This document shows positions 37,581-45,820 of a stretch of DNA of 64,000 nucleotides, in pieces. The notes below the pieces were generated by a model that saw only the letters and a program-made list of their open reading frames with translations, was not told the origin of the DNA and ran no database searches. The position numbers and the translations under genes are program-made. This DNA is from Chryseobacterium sp. W4I1 (GTDB lineage: Bacteria; Bacteroidota; Bacteroidia; Flavobacteriales; Weeksellaceae): contig NZ_JAUSXQ010000001.1 in assembly GCF_030816115.1 (NCBI RefSeq), positions 806,001 to 870,000 on the forward strand, given 5' to 3'. The stretch's first letter is position 1. Each line of letters opens with the position of its first letter.

Positions 37581-37603
37581 TATTTTTTTGTTAATTAAAT
37601 ATT

Positions 37604-38671
37604 TTAAGGAAATCTGTAAACGATAGCATTGATGTTCATTCCGGCACCTACCGAAGTCATCACAACGTTACCATTATCTTTAAACGTATGACCCTCCATT
37701 TTTCCTTTAATTATTAAATCATACATGGTAGGAATGGTTGCTACAGACGTATTTCCAAGGTTTTGGATCGTCATAGGGGAGACCGAATGATCATAATCTT
37801 TCACATCATAAAGCCGGTGAAGCCTTTCAATCATGGCGTAATCCATCTTTGCATTGGCCTGGTGAATCAGGATCTTGTCGATATCTTCAATAGAAAGTCC
37901 TGCATCCTCAATAGTTTCCTTAATAGCCGAAGGAACATTTTTAAGAGCATACTCATAGATCTTTCTTCCCTGCATTCTTACATACAGACGTCTCTGGTCT
38001 ACATCCTGATTGATGGAAGGGGCGTTTTCGAGATAAGATAATTCCGGACCGTTGTCACAGATCGTGTTGTGGGCAATAATACCTACATTTTCCTGATCCG
38101 TAGCCTTTACTACAACAGCGCCGGCTCCATCTGCAAAGATCATTCTGTTTCTGTCATGCGGATCGGTAACGCGGCTCAAAGTTTCTGCTCCCACTACAAG
38201 GATGGTTTTTGCAGCTTTTGCCTTGATCAGATTGTCTGCAAGGATCATGGCTTCTACCCATCCCGGACATCCGAAGATCATATCGTAAGTAATGCACTTT
38301 CTATTTTTTATTCCCAGCTGGTTCTTTACTCTGGCAGCCATATTGGGCATGAAATTCACATATCCGTCTACAGTAACTTCTCCAAAGTTGCTTGCATAAA
38401 TTATATAATCCAGGTCTTCGCCGTTTACATTAGCATCTTCAAGGGCAATTTTAGCAGCTTCAGATCCAATCTTTGAGTTGGAAAGATCGTCTTCAATGAA
38501 TCTTCTGTTCTCTATTTCTGTAATTTCTACAAACTTCGCAATGGTCTCTTCTGCAGGCTTTTCAATCTTTACTCCGTCTTCAGTGTAGAATTCAGAATCC
38601 ATAAAATAATCTCTACCAATAACTCGGTTAGGAATATAGGATCCGGAACCAATAATGATCGTATTCGGCAT
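37604..38671 (-). CDS. beta-ketoacyl-ACP synthase III-like enzyme
   Basis: A 355-residue thiolase-fold condensing enzyme. The catalytic triad is visible: Cys in IFGCPGWVEA, His in ILIHQANAKM, and Asn in NLGNTSVATIP. The N-terminus IIIGSGSYIPNRVIGRDYF and the GAGAVVVKA segment are typical of FabH-type proteins, although it is longer than housekeeping FabH (about 320). It may be a second KAS III for branched or unusual acyl starters, or act in a specialised acylation pathway. It is divergent from the short hypothetical at 38772. I leave the symbol blank because FabH proper cannot be assigned. Confidence 0.85.
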   Translation of the reverse strand: MPNTIIIGSGSYIPNRVIGRDYFMDSEFYTEDGVKIEKPAEETIAKFVEITEIENRRFIEDDLSNSKIGSEAAKIALEDANVNGEDLDYIIYASNFGEVTVDGYVNFMPNMAARVKNQLGIKNRKCITYDMIFGCPGWVEAMILADNLIKAKAAKTILVVGAETLSRVTDPHDRNRMIFADGAGAVVVKATDQENVGIIAHNTICDNGPELSYLENAPSINQDVDQRRLYVRMQGRKIYEYALKNVPSAIKETIEDAGLSIEDIDKILIHQANAKMDYAMIERLHRLYDVKDYDHSVSPMTIQNLGNTSVATIPTMYDLIIKGKMEGHTFKDNGNVVMTSVGAGMNINAIVYRFP

Positions 38672-38771
38672 TCGTTTAAATGATTTTTAGAGATGCAAAG
38701 TTAATAATTAATATTAATAACGGAGAATTAAAAATATTATTAAATTTGCAAAAAATGTACTTTACAGTCGT

Positions 38772-39341
38772 ATGAAAAACAACTCGTCCTTAAAAGGCTT
38801 ACTTATTGCAGCTGTGGTGTTTATCGTTGCCTTTGGAGTCTACTTCTTTTTTTTAGCCAAAAAAAATTATTTTGTTGTAGATAATCCTACGCCCAATACC
38901 TATTATTTCAAGATCAACAACGGTTCCGAAGGAATTATTTCCGCAGGACAGTACGTTCATGTAGATGTGAAAAAGGGTAAAAATTCAATCAAAGTTTTTG
39001 ATCAGAATAAAAAAATGCTGTATGATTCTGCCTTTGAAGTGAATAAAATTCGTGGCCTTATCAATATAGCCCATCAGGATTATTATATTAATGATCAATA
39101 TTATGGGTACAATCTTAAAAAAGATTCATTACTTTTGGCCCTGGACAAAATCACAATAGACGGGAAAAGCTATTTCGGAGGTGCTAGACACTTCAACAAG
39201 CTTTATACCGAAGATTTTTACTACAATGTAGATGAAGATTACGACAAGCTGATCAAAAACATTCAGCAGGTAGAATCAAGATCAAAGATCTTCAGAAAGC
39301 AGGATTTCCTAAATTATTACAAAGAATATTACAAGTTTTAA
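38772..39341 (+). CDS. hypothetical single-pass membrane protein
   Basis: A 189-residue protein with one N-terminal transmembrane helix (about residues 8-28, LLIAAVVFIVAFGVYFFFL), then a periplasmic, Tyr/Lys/Asp-rich domain (VDNPTPNTYYFKINNGSEGIISAGQYVHVDV... DYYINDQYYGYNLKKD). No domain is recognised. It sits 4 nt before menG, which begins with TTG, so menG translation may be coupled to this gene. Its place in the menG-porT locus suggests an envelope-related function, but this is inference. Confidence 0.7.
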   Translation: MKNNSSLKGLLIAAVVFIVAFGVYFFFLAKKNYFVVDNPTPNTYYFKINNGSEGIISAGQYVHVDVKKGKNSIKVFDQNKKMLYDSAFEVNKIRGLINIAHQDYYINDQYYGYNLKKDSLLLALDKITIDGKSYFGGARHFNKLYTEDFYYNVDEDYDKLIKNIQQVESRSKIFRKQDFLNYYKEYYKF

Positions 39342-39345
39342 AGTT

Positions 39346-40077
39346 TTGACAAAAGATATTACCAAAGTTACTCCCTACAATTCTGAGGCTACCAAAAAGA
39401 GCCAGGTAGAGGATATGTTCGACAATATTGCACCGAAGTATGACCTTCTGAATCATGTTTTATCTATGAAAATTGATGTTTTATGGAGAAATACATTGGT
39501 GAAAATGATGAAAAAAGACGATCCGCAGGAAGTGCTGGATGTGGCTACAGGAACGGGAGATTTAGCAATCACGATTCAAAAAGGAACCGATGCGAAAGTA
39601 ATTGGTTTGGATTTGTCACAACAAATGCTGAATGTTGGCGTTATTAAAATAAAAAAACTTAATTTAGACGGCAAAATTTCCATGCAAAAAGGAGATGCAG
39701 AAAATTTACCTTTCGAGGACAATAGATTCGATGCTGTTTCCGTTGCATTTGGAGTAAGGAATTTTGAAAACCTTACCAAAGGTTTGGCAGAATTAAGAAG
39801 AGTAGTAAAAGATAACAAGAGTGTTTATATACTGGAGTTTTCAAAGGTTGAGGGGTTCTTAGGTCCATTTTATATGTTTTATTTCAAAAATATATTACCT
39901 GCCATCGGCAGATTGGTTTCCAAAGATAATAGGGCATATACATACCTTCCGGATTCTGTAAATGCTTTTCCTTTTGGGGAAAAGATGAAGCAAATTCTTT
40001 TAGATACAGGATTTAAGAAAGTAGAATATAAAAAGCTAAGTTTAGGTATAGCCACAATTTATAAAGCAACAAAGTAA
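39346..40077 (+). CDS. menG: demethylmenaquinone methyltransferase
   Basis: A 243-residue class I SAM methyltransferase of the UbiE/MenG family. It has MFDNIAPKYDLLNHVLSMKIDVLWR near the N-terminus, the SAM loop DVATGTGDLAI, VTVAFGVRNFENL-like post-motif SVAFGVRNFENL, and KVEYKKLSLGIATIYKATK at the end. The first codon is TTG (39346); no usable ATG exists until the conserved MFDNIAPKYD, which would delete conserved residues. In the Bacteroidota the product is menaquinone methylation, since ubiquinone is not made. It is immediately followed by porT, an arrangement I know from other flavobacteria. Confidence 0.93.
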   Translation: MTKDITKVTPYNSEATKKSQVEDMFDNIAPKYDLLNHVLSMKIDVLWRNTLVKMMKKDDPQEVLDVATGTGDLAITIQKGTDAKVIGLDLSQQMLNVGVIKIKKLNLDGKISMQKGDAENLPFEDNRFDAVSVAFGVRNFENLTKGLAELRRVVKDNKSVYILEFSKVEGFLGPFYMFYFKNILPAIGRLVSKDNRAYTYLPDSVNAFPFGEKMKQILLDTGFKKVEYKKLSLGIATIYKATK

Positions 40078-40080
40078 CCT

Positions 40081-40863
40081 ATGAATAAATTTCTATTAAG
40101 AGCACTGGTTTTAGCCTCAGTTAATATTGCAGTTTTTGCAGATGCACAGTTCAGAACCCGAAACAGAATGGATAAGTTGGAAGACTTTGACGAGCAAAAA
40201 TTCAGTTGGGGTTTTTATTTGAACGGAAACAGGCTGGACTACCGCATCGTCCTTCATCCAAGATATGGTGCGGAAGGAAATCAGAATCTTGTTAAATCCA
40301 GAGAAAGCTACAGTTTTGGTGCAGGTTTGATCGCCAAGTGGAGACTGAATGACTATCTGGATTTAAGAATGGAACCAGGCTTGCAATTTGCTCAAAGACA
40401 GTTGACTTTCAATACCCAGTCTAATGACCAGTATGCTGCTGGAACATTGACGAACCCACCTTTTATGCCAATTCCTTTAACGGAAAAAGATAAAGTAAGA
40501 GAAATAAAGTCTACATTGGTGGATGTTCCTGTTTTGCTTGAGCTTCATGGCCAGAGATGGTACAATTCAAGACCGTATGTTGCGGCTGGGGTGAATTATA
40601 TTGTCAACCTTCAGTCTAATTCAGACTCCGAAGATGATAACATGCAGCAGGTTTTCAGATCTACTACGCATAACTTTGCATGGTCGGCCGAATTGGGAAT
40701 TCAGTTTTATTTCAATAAGTTTAAACTTACTCCGGCAGTTAGAGGAACATTCTTCATGAACAATGAGAAAGTAGCGGATAATGCCAATACACCACCATAT
40801 TGGGCAACTGCAATGTCTACACTTCAGACCAGAGCAGTGATGTTTGTCCTGAAATTTGAATAA
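40081..40863 (+). CDS. porT: PorT family protein, type IX secretion
   Basis: A 260-residue protein with a signal peptide (MNKFLLRALVLASVNIAVFADAQ) and a small outer-membrane beta-barrel (alternating hydrophobic strands, SYSFGAGLIAKWRLNDYLDLRMEPGLQFAQRQ, PYVAAGVNYIVN, AELGIQFYFNKFKLTPAVRG). It matches PorT, part of the type IX secretion system that exports proteins with C-terminal sorting domains. Its position 3 nt after menG is the conserved flavobacterial order. The delta-60-repeat protein at 14941 is a predicted substrate. Confidence 0.87.
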   Translation: MNKFLLRALVLASVNIAVFADAQFRTRNRMDKLEDFDEQKFSWGFYLNGNRLDYRIVLHPRYGAEGNQNLVKSRESYSFGAGLIAKWRLNDYLDLRMEPGLQFAQRQLTFNTQSNDQYAAGTLTNPPFMPIPLTEKDKVREIKSTLVDVPVLLELHGQRWYNSRPYVAAGVNYIVNLQSNSDSEDDNMQQVFRSTTHNFAWSAELGIQFYFNKFKLTPAVRGTFFMNNEKVADNANTPPYWATAMSTLQTRAVMFVLKFE

Positions 40864-40883
40864 GAAAATATCCAAAAAAATAT

Positions 40884-40913
40884 AAAAGGAGGTGCTTTTG
40901 CATCTCCTTTTTT
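40884..40913 (+). terminator. porT terminator
   Basis: AAAAGGAGGTGC pairs with GCATCTCCTTTT (40884-40911, one G-T wobble) and ends in T. Confidence 0.85.
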
Positions 40914-40945
40914 CGTGCCAAATCAAAATATAGAGACTTTTATTT

Positions 40946-40974
40946 TTGTTACTGTTATTATTTTTTTACTTTTG
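40946..40974 (+). promoter_or_regulatory. promoter of the coiled-coil/zapA unit
   Basis: TTG (40946-40948), an 18-nt spacer and TACTTTTG (40967-40974) match the Bacteroidota promoter. The ATG is 29 nt downstream. Confidence 0.65.
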
Positions 40975-41002
40975 CTATTAGTTAGAATATAGAAAACCTG
41001 AA

Positions 41003-41305
41003 ATGCTTCAAGATTTAGAAAACAATTTTTCAGAATTAGAGAAAAAGATTTTGATTTTACAAAAGAATTATAAAAGTCTTACTGAAAGATTATCAGAACT
41101 AAGTATTGAGCATGAAGATCTGAAAACGAAATATGATGAGGAAAGAAGAAGAAATCAGGTATTAGCAGAAGAACAAAAAAATATAAAACTTTATTCAGCA
41201 ATATCAGGGAATCCTGAACACAACAGGTTAATGAAAAACCATATCAACAGATTGGTAAAAGAAATTGACTTCTGTATTGCACAGCTTCAAAACAGTGGAT
41301 TATAA
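41003..41305 (+). CDS. small coiled-coil protein upstream of zapA
   Basis: A 100-residue, highly charged, almost entirely helical protein. Heptad-like spacing of hydrophobic residues (LENNFSELEKKILILQKNYKSLTERLSELSIEHEDLKTKY) predicts a long coiled coil over residues 1-60. It overlaps zapA by one nucleotide (TAATG). The size and coiled coil, next to zapA, recall a ZapB-like partner or an FtsB-type division protein, but no direct homology is evident. Confidence 0.75.
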   Translation: MLQDLENNFSELEKKILILQKNYKSLTERLSELSIEHEDLKTKYDEERRRNQVLAEEQKNIKLYSAISGNPEHNRLMKNHINRLVKEIDFCIAQLQNSGL

Positions 41306-41592
41306 TGGATGTAAGAAGAATAACCATCAACATTGCAGGAAGGGTGTATCCGCTGAACGTACCGGCCGCAGAAGAGGAAACTCTGCGTAAGGTAGGAAAG
41401 CAGATCGAAAGTATGATTAAAGATTTTGAACAGAACTTCGATGTAAGAGACAAACAGGATGCTTTGGCAATGTGTGCCCTGAAACTGGGAACCAATGCAG
41501 AAGTAGTTTCTCTCAACTACGAAAAAAATATAAATTCTACCAACGAAAGATTAGTGAAGATTAATCAGTCGTTGAATGAAATTGGGAAATAG
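41305..41592 (+). CDS. zapA: cell division protein ZapA
   Basis: A 95-residue protein of the ZapA family, which stabilises FtsZ protofilaments. It has ITINIAGRVYPLNVPAAEEETLRKVGKQIESMIKDFEQNFDV (globular head), then a helix ending in EKNINSTNERLVKINQSLNEIGK that would form the tetramerisation coiled coil. It is translationally coupled to the upstream coiled-coil gene (overlap TAATG). As in Escherichia coli, zapA is directly followed by a candidate 6S RNA gene. Confidence 0.93.
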   Translation: MDVRRITINIAGRVYPLNVPAAEEETLRKVGKQIESMIKDFEQNFDVRDKQDALAMCALKLGTNAEVVSLNYEKNINSTNERLVKINQSLNEIGK

Positions 41593-41607
41593 ATTTTTTT
41601 TCCCATC

Positions 41608-41783
41608 AGACTGCCTACAATAATTCTAACACATTAAAGGTAAACTCAACGCTAAACAATTACCGAGCAAATGTCCGCTGAATGGCGTGCCGGGTCTCCC
41701 GGATTACAGACAGTGGAAATCAGTTCAAATCGTGTTGATTAGGAGTTTACTCTATATCACTGAATTGTTGTAGGTTTTTTTTA
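41608..41783 (+). ncRNA. ssrS: 6S RNA (candidate)
   Basis: Between zapA and rny a 170-nt segment can fold into a rod with terminal and internal pairing and a T-rich tail. CCTACAATAATTC (41614-41626) pairs with GAATTGTTGTAGG (41762-41774); GTAAACTC (41640-41647) pairs with GAGTTTAC (41743-41750); the apex is CCGGG-TCT-CCCGG (41690-41702). An unpaired central region between the stems is what 6S RNA uses to mimic an open promoter for RNA polymerase. The 3' end TTTTTTTT is a terminator-like tail. The identity rests on shape and the zapA neighbourhood. Confidence 0.72.
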
Positions 41784-41821
41784 TTTAAATAAGTGTAAGA
41801 CAATTAAACTCAATATATATT

Positions 41822-43390
41822 ATGACAACAGCCATTATAGTCGGCATTATTTGCTTAGTGATAGGCGCAGTGTTAGGGATTCTTTTCTCTAAAAGCTCGC
41901 TTAATACCAAGGCAAAATTTATTGTAGATGATGCAAAGAAAAATGCCGAAAACCTTATAGAAAAAGCAAATGTTCAAGCTGAATCCATAAAGAAAGAAAA
42001 AAATCTACAGGCCAAAGAAAAATTCCTGGAACTGAAATCTCAGCATGATTCTGATATCCAGTCCCGTGAAAGAAAAATGCAGGAGATAGAGAAAAGAATC
42101 AAGGATAAGGAACACAAGCTTAATGACGAATTGAGCAAAACCGGAAAGCTTGAAAAGGATCTGGACAAGCAGATTGCAGATTATGCTAAGAAAAATGAGA
42201 TCTTAGACAGAAAACAGCACGAACTTGACATTGCTACCACCAAGAAAGTGGAGATTTTAGAAAAGATAGCCAATTACACTGCAGAAGAAGCTAAGGCTGA
42301 ATTGGTAGAAACAATGAAGGCTGAGGCTAAAACAAGAGCCCAGGCACACGTTCAGGGAATCATGGAAGAAGCACAGTTGAACGCTAAGAACGAAGCTAGA
42401 AAAATTGTTGTTCAGACCATTCAGAGAATAGGAACAGAGCAGGCTATCGAAAACTCAGTATCAGTTTTCAATATTGAATCGGATGAAGTAAAAGGAAGAA
42501 TCATCGGTAGAGAAGGTAGAAATATCCGTGCTTTAGAAGCCATGACAGGAGTAGAAATCATTGTTGATGACACTCCGGAAGCCATTCTTCTTTCATGTTT
42601 TGATCCCGTAAGAAGAGAAATCGCGAGATTATCCCTTCACAGATTGGTGACAGACGGAAGAATCCACCCGGCAAGAATTGAAGAAGTAGTAGAAAAAACA
42701 AAAAAACAGATCGAAGAAGAGATTATTGAAGTTGGAAAAAGAACGATCATTGATCTTGGTATCCACGGATTACACCCGGAACTGATCAAAATCGTAGGGA
42801 GAATGAAATACCGTTCTTCTTACGGACAGAACCTATTACAGCACTCAAGAGAAGTAGCGAATATCGCTGCGACAATGGCTGCAGAATTAGGATTAAACGT
42901 AAAATTAGCCAAGAGAGCAGGTCTTTTACACGATATCGGTAAAGTTCCTGAGCAGGAGTCAGAACTTCCTCACGCCTTACTCGGAATGCAATGGGCTGAA
43001 AAATATGGTGAAAATGCAGAAGTTGTGAACGCAATCGGAGCTCACCATGACGAAATTGAAATGAAGTCATTATTATCACCGATCATCCAGGTTGCCGATG
43101 CAATCTCAGGAGCAAGACCGGGAGCAAGAAGACAGGTACTTGAATCTTATATCCAGAGATTGAAAGACCTTGAAGCTGCAGCTTTAAGTTTCGATGGCGT
43201 TTCCAGCGCTTATGCGATCCAGGCGGGTAGAGAACTGAGGGTAATGGTAGAAAGCGGAAAAGTAAATGATGAGGTAGCCAATCAGCTGTCTTATGACATT
43301 TCCGAAAAGATCCAGAACGAACTCACGTATCCGGGACAGGTAAAAGTAACCGTAATCAGGGAAACAAGAGCGGTGAATATTGCAAGATAA
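41822..43390 (+). CDS. rny: ribonuclease Y
   Basis: The membrane-anchored endoribonuclease that initiates mRNA turnover; 522 residues. N-terminal TM helix ([20 protein letters not shown]), a long Lys/Glu-rich coiled coil (to about 200), KH domain ([43 protein letters not shown]), then an HD domain with [31 protein letters not shown] and AHHDEIEM. The order and residues match the family. It is followed by a terminator and separate from the MFS gene. Confidence 0.97.
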   Translation: MTTAIIVGIICLVIGAVLGILFSKSSLNTKAKFIVDDAKKNAENLIEKANVQAESIKKEKNLQAKEKFLELKSQHDSDIQSRERKMQEIEKRIKDKEHKLNDELSKTGKLEKDLDKQIADYAKKNEILDRKQHELDIATTKKVEILEKIANYTAEEAKAELVETMKAEAKTRAQAHVQGIMEEAQLNAKNEARKIVVQTIQRIGTEQAIENSVSVFNIESDEVKGRIIGREGRNIRALEAMTGVEIIVDDTPEAILLSCFDPVRREIARLSLHRLVTDGRIHPARIEEVVEKTKKQIEEEIIEVGKRTIIDLGIHGLHPELIKIVGRMKYRSSYGQNLLQHSREVANIAATMAAELGLNVKLAKRAGLLHDIGKVPEQESELPHALLGMQWAEKYGENAEVVNAIGAHHDEIEMKSLLSPIIQVADAISGARPGARRQVLESYIQRLKDLEAAALSFDGVSSAYAIQAGRELRVMVESGKVNDEVANQLSYDISEKIQNELTYPGQVKVTVIRETRAVNIAR

Positions 43391-43412
43391 TAACAGGAAA
43401 AAGATATTTTAT

Positions 43413-43443
43413 AAAAACCTTTCAAGAAATTGAAAGGTTTTTT
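43413..43443 (+). terminator. rny terminator
   Basis: AAAAACCTTTCAA (43413-43425) pairs with TTGAAAGGTTTTT (43430-43442) around GAAA; TTT at the end. Confidence 0.9.
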
Positions 43444-43463
43444 ACTTTTATCAAAACTTAAAA

Positions 43464-44705
43464 ATGCAAGAACTGTCTTTGTCTTCAAAAATGAAGTACA
43501 TCTTTTCAATCCCTGTTATCATTTCGGCCCTGGGCTATTTCGTGGATATTTATGACCTGCTTTTATTTGGTATCGTAAGAATTCCCAGCTTGAAAGCATT
43601 AGGACTTAATCCTGATGCCGACGGAACCTTTATCCTCAATTGTCAGATGGTAGGGCTTCTTATCGGTGGGGTGTTCTGGGGAATCTTCGGTGATAAAAAA
43701 GGAAGACTTTCTGTACTTTTCGGCTCAATTTTAGTGTATTCTCTGGCCAATATAGCCTGTGGTTTTTTACCCTATCTTCCAAAAGAGCATCTTGTGTATC
43801 AATACGCCGGCTTGAGGTTTATAGCCGGATTAGGGCTGGCCGGGGAGCTTGGAGCGGGAATTACCCTTGTTTCTGAAAGCCTGCCGAAGAATCTGAGAGC
43901 GATCGGGACATCTGTTGTCGCTGGTTTTGGATTAATGGGAGCTGTAGTAGCTCAGTTAACCGTAGAACTCGCCGGCGGCTGGAATATTTCCTACATCATT
44001 GGTGGAATTATGGGGATTATGCTCCTTATTCTTCGGGTGAGTGTTTCTGAATCAGGTATTTATAAAAATATAGAGCATAAAAGCGTTTCCAAAGGAAATT
44101 TTCTTTCCTTTTTTACCAATAAAGAACGCCTTACGAGATATCTTAAATGTATCGCAGTCGGATTGCCTACATGGTATTGTATAGGTATTCTGGCTGTTTT
44201 AGCCAATCAGTTTGCCCCGGAATTAGGAATAAAGGACCTGAACCCCGGAAAAGCAATTATGTGGGCTTACGTGGGGATTTCTGTTGGTGATCTCATGAGC
44301 GGTTTTATTTCCCATGCCCTCAAATCACGGAAAATGGCTATTTTTTATATGCTCCTGTTCACTATAGTGGGTGTGGCGATCATGCTTTTCGGGAATACCA
44401 ATACAGAAACAAAGTACTATATGTTCTGCGTCTGGCTGGGCTTAGGTACCGGTTATTGGGCCATGTTTGTAACGCTTGCTGCAGAACAGTTCGGAACCAA
44501 TATCAGAAATACAGCAACAACTACTGTTCCCAACATGGTGAGAGGGTTAGTGCCAGTGATGATCCTTGCATTTGATCTGCTGAAAAATAATTTCACGGTA
44601 ATTATAAGTGCAGCAGTCGTTGGGCTTGTTGTTTTCGGACTGGCTTTTTATTCCTCACTTACCATTTCAGAAACGCATGACAAAGACCTGGAATTTACTG
44701 AATAA
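43464..44705 (+). CDS. MFS transporter (sugar/metabolite:H+ symporter-like)
   Basis: A 413-residue major-facilitator protein with twelve predicted helices. The loop after TM2 carries GDKKGRLSVLFGS, the MFS G-x-x-x-D/G-R/K motif, and the second helix has NCQMVGLLIGGVFWGIFG. The overall profile (GYFVDIYDLLLFG, ETALVSESLPKNLRAIGTSVVAGFG-like segment) is like metabolite:H+ symporters. No linked enzyme suggests a substrate. It lies just before the peptide genes but has no common promoter evidence. Confidence 0.85.
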   Translation: MQELSLSSKMKYIFSIPVIISALGYFVDIYDLLLFGIVRIPSLKALGLNPDADGTFILNCQMVGLLIGGVFWGIFGDKKGRLSVLFGSILVYSLANIACGFLPYLPKEHLVYQYAGLRFIAGLGLAGELGAGITLVSESLPKNLRAIGTSVVAGFGLMGAVVAQLTVELAGGWNISYIIGGIMGIMLLILRVSVSESGIYKNIEHKSVSKGNFLSFFTNKERLTRYLKCIAVGLPTWYCIGILAVLANQFAPELGIKDLNPGKAIMWAYVGISVGDLMSGFISHALKSRKMAIFYMLLFTIVGVAIMLFGNTNTETKYYMFCVWLGLGTGYWAMFVTLAAEQFGTNIRNTATTTVPNMVRGLVPVMILAFDLLKNNFTVIISAAVVGLVVFGLAFYSSLTISETHDKDLEFTE

Positions 44706-44795
44706 TAAAGCTATTTGAAAGGGATTGATAATTTTTAAGTGTAAGTAAATGAATAATTTAACATTTTGTTATGCTTTAAATAATCATTAATTGTT

Positions 44796-44803
44796 TACTT
44801 TTG
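44796..44803 (+). promoter_or_regulatory. -7 element of the first Cys-rich peptide gene
   Basis: TACTTTTG lies 46 nt upstream of ATG 44850. The surrounding sequence (TTGTTTA at 44791, TATTGTTTAAT near 44825) is recognisably repeated upstream of the second peptide gene, so the duplication included the promoter. No properly spaced TTG is present. Confidence 0.45.
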
Positions 44804-44849
44804 AAAGTAAAGGAATTTAATTCTATTGTTTAATTAAAATCAAAACATC

Positions 44850-45035
44850 ATGTCACAGGAAATTTTAAAAAGAGCAAAAAAGTTAAAAAAAGATGACCTT
44901 AAAAACATTATTGGCGGAGTTGGTGGAGTAATTACTCCGGATCTTTCACAATGCGGCTGTAGCTGTACAGGAGCAGTGACTGGCCCGTCATATTGTGTTA
45001 AGTATAAGAAATGTCTCCAGGTAATAACCTGTTGA
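44850..45035 (+). CDS. GG-leader, six-cysteine peptide 1 (RiPP/bacteriocin-like precursor candidate)
   Basis: A 61-residue secreted-peptide candidate. The N-terminal half is Lys-rich and helical (ILKRAKKLKKDDLKNIIGG) with G22-G23 as the probable leader cleavage site; the rest contains six cysteines at 35, 37, 39, 49, 55 and 61 in the context CGCSCTGAVTGPSYCVKYKKC. The pattern CxCxC-x9-C-x5-C-x5-C repeats with identical spacing in the next gene. No LanB, LanC, radical-SAM or YcaO enzyme is next to it, so disulfides or modification by the cluster downstream are possible. It may alternatively be an unmodified bacteriocin. Confidence 0.75.
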   Translation: MSQEILKRAKKLKKDDLKNIIGGVGGVITPDLSQCGCSCTGAVTGPSYCVKYKKCLQVITC

Positions 45036-45053
45036 TAAAACATTTTATTCAGT

Positions 45054-45084
45054 AAAACCTTTCTAATTGAAAGGTTTTATTTTT
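45054..45084 (+). terminator. terminator after Cys-rich peptide 1
   Basis: AAAACCTTTC (45054-45063) pairs with GAAAGGTTTT (45069-45078), then ATTTTTT. Confidence 0.85.
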
Positions 45085-45276
45085 TAAGCTTAACAATTCT
45101 GGAAAGGCTTCCCGGTATCTTTCAAAAATTCTATTTTTTATTCTCTCAACGGTTATATAACAATTTAAAAGTGGAAGATAATAAACTGTTTAATAAATGG
45201 TGTGGTTCATCATTTTGTTTATATTGCAATAAAGCTAATAAAATTAGGGTATTATTAAAATTTTAACTAAATTATG

Positions 45277-45306
45277 TTGCGAATAATTAATATTTGTTTA
45301 ACTTTG
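45277..45306 (+). promoter_or_regulatory. promoter of Cys-rich peptide 2
   Basis: TTG (45277-45279), a 19-nt spacer and TAACTTTG (45299-45306) match the Bacteroidota promoter. The ATG is at 45358, leaving a leader of about 48 nt that shares TATTGTTTAAT with peptide 1. Confidence 0.7.
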
Positions 45307-45357
45307 AAAAGTAACAAAAACTATATTGTTTAATCTCAAATCAAATTATTTAACACT

Positions 45358-45534
45358 ATGAAAAACGCTAAAAAACTAAAAAAAGCAGATCTAAAAAACA
45401 TTGTAGGAGGAATAAGTGGGCCAGTCGATTTATCTAAATGCGGATGCAGCTGTTCAGGTTCTGTAACAGGTCCATGGTACTGTGTACAGTATATCGCATG
45501 TCCGCAAGTATATACTTGTAATACTGAAATTTAA
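45358..45534 (+). CDS. GG-leader, six-cysteine peptide 2 (paralogue of peptide 1)
   Basis: A 58-residue ORF (ATG 45358, TAA 45532-45534), just short of the usual 60-residue cut-off. It has the same leader style (KKLKKADLKNIVGG, with G17-G18) and six cysteines at 28, 30, 32, 42, 48 and 54, the spacing being identical to peptide 1. The shared core includes CGCSC, VTGP-x-YCV and a QV-x-TC ending, while the loop residues differ. It has its own promoter and a hairpin downstream. It is a tandem duplicate and may be a second peptide of a two-component system or a diversified copy. Confidence 0.78.
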   Translation: MKNAKKLKKADLKNIVGGISGPVDLSKCGCSCSGSVTGPWYCVQYIACPQVYTCNTEI

Positions 45535-45574
45535 CGTTTATAAGTCAAAAATTAAACATTTCCACATTTAATAC

Positions 45575-45609
45575 GCAAAAGCCTTTTGGACCTTCCAAAA
45601 GGTTTTTGC
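45575..45609 (+). terminator. hairpin after Cys-rich peptide 2
   Basis: GCAAAAGCCTTTTGGA (45575-45590) pairs with TCCAAAAGGTTTTTGC (45594-45609, one wobble) around a 3-nt loop. The T-tract lies mostly within the stem, so termination may be incomplete. Confidence 0.6.
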
Positions 45610-45820
45610 CATTTTAAGATTTAAGCGAAATTTTTTAAAAGATTACTTTTTAACGAAAGTTTGCAATTTTGAACTTGTAATTTGATTTAAGGCGAAAAAG
45701 CAGGATAAGCTTTATCAGTTAAAATTATAAGATTAAAAGAATAAAGTATATTAATCTATTAAAAATCTGTGGAAATCTACGGTTAAAAATATAAAACAAA
45801 AGAGAACTTAAATAATATTG

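Noticed and set aside
44850..45534. Class I lanthipeptide locus
   Set aside because: Cysteine-rich cores fit, but no LanB/LanC or transporter gene lies in the window, so the class cannot be claimed.
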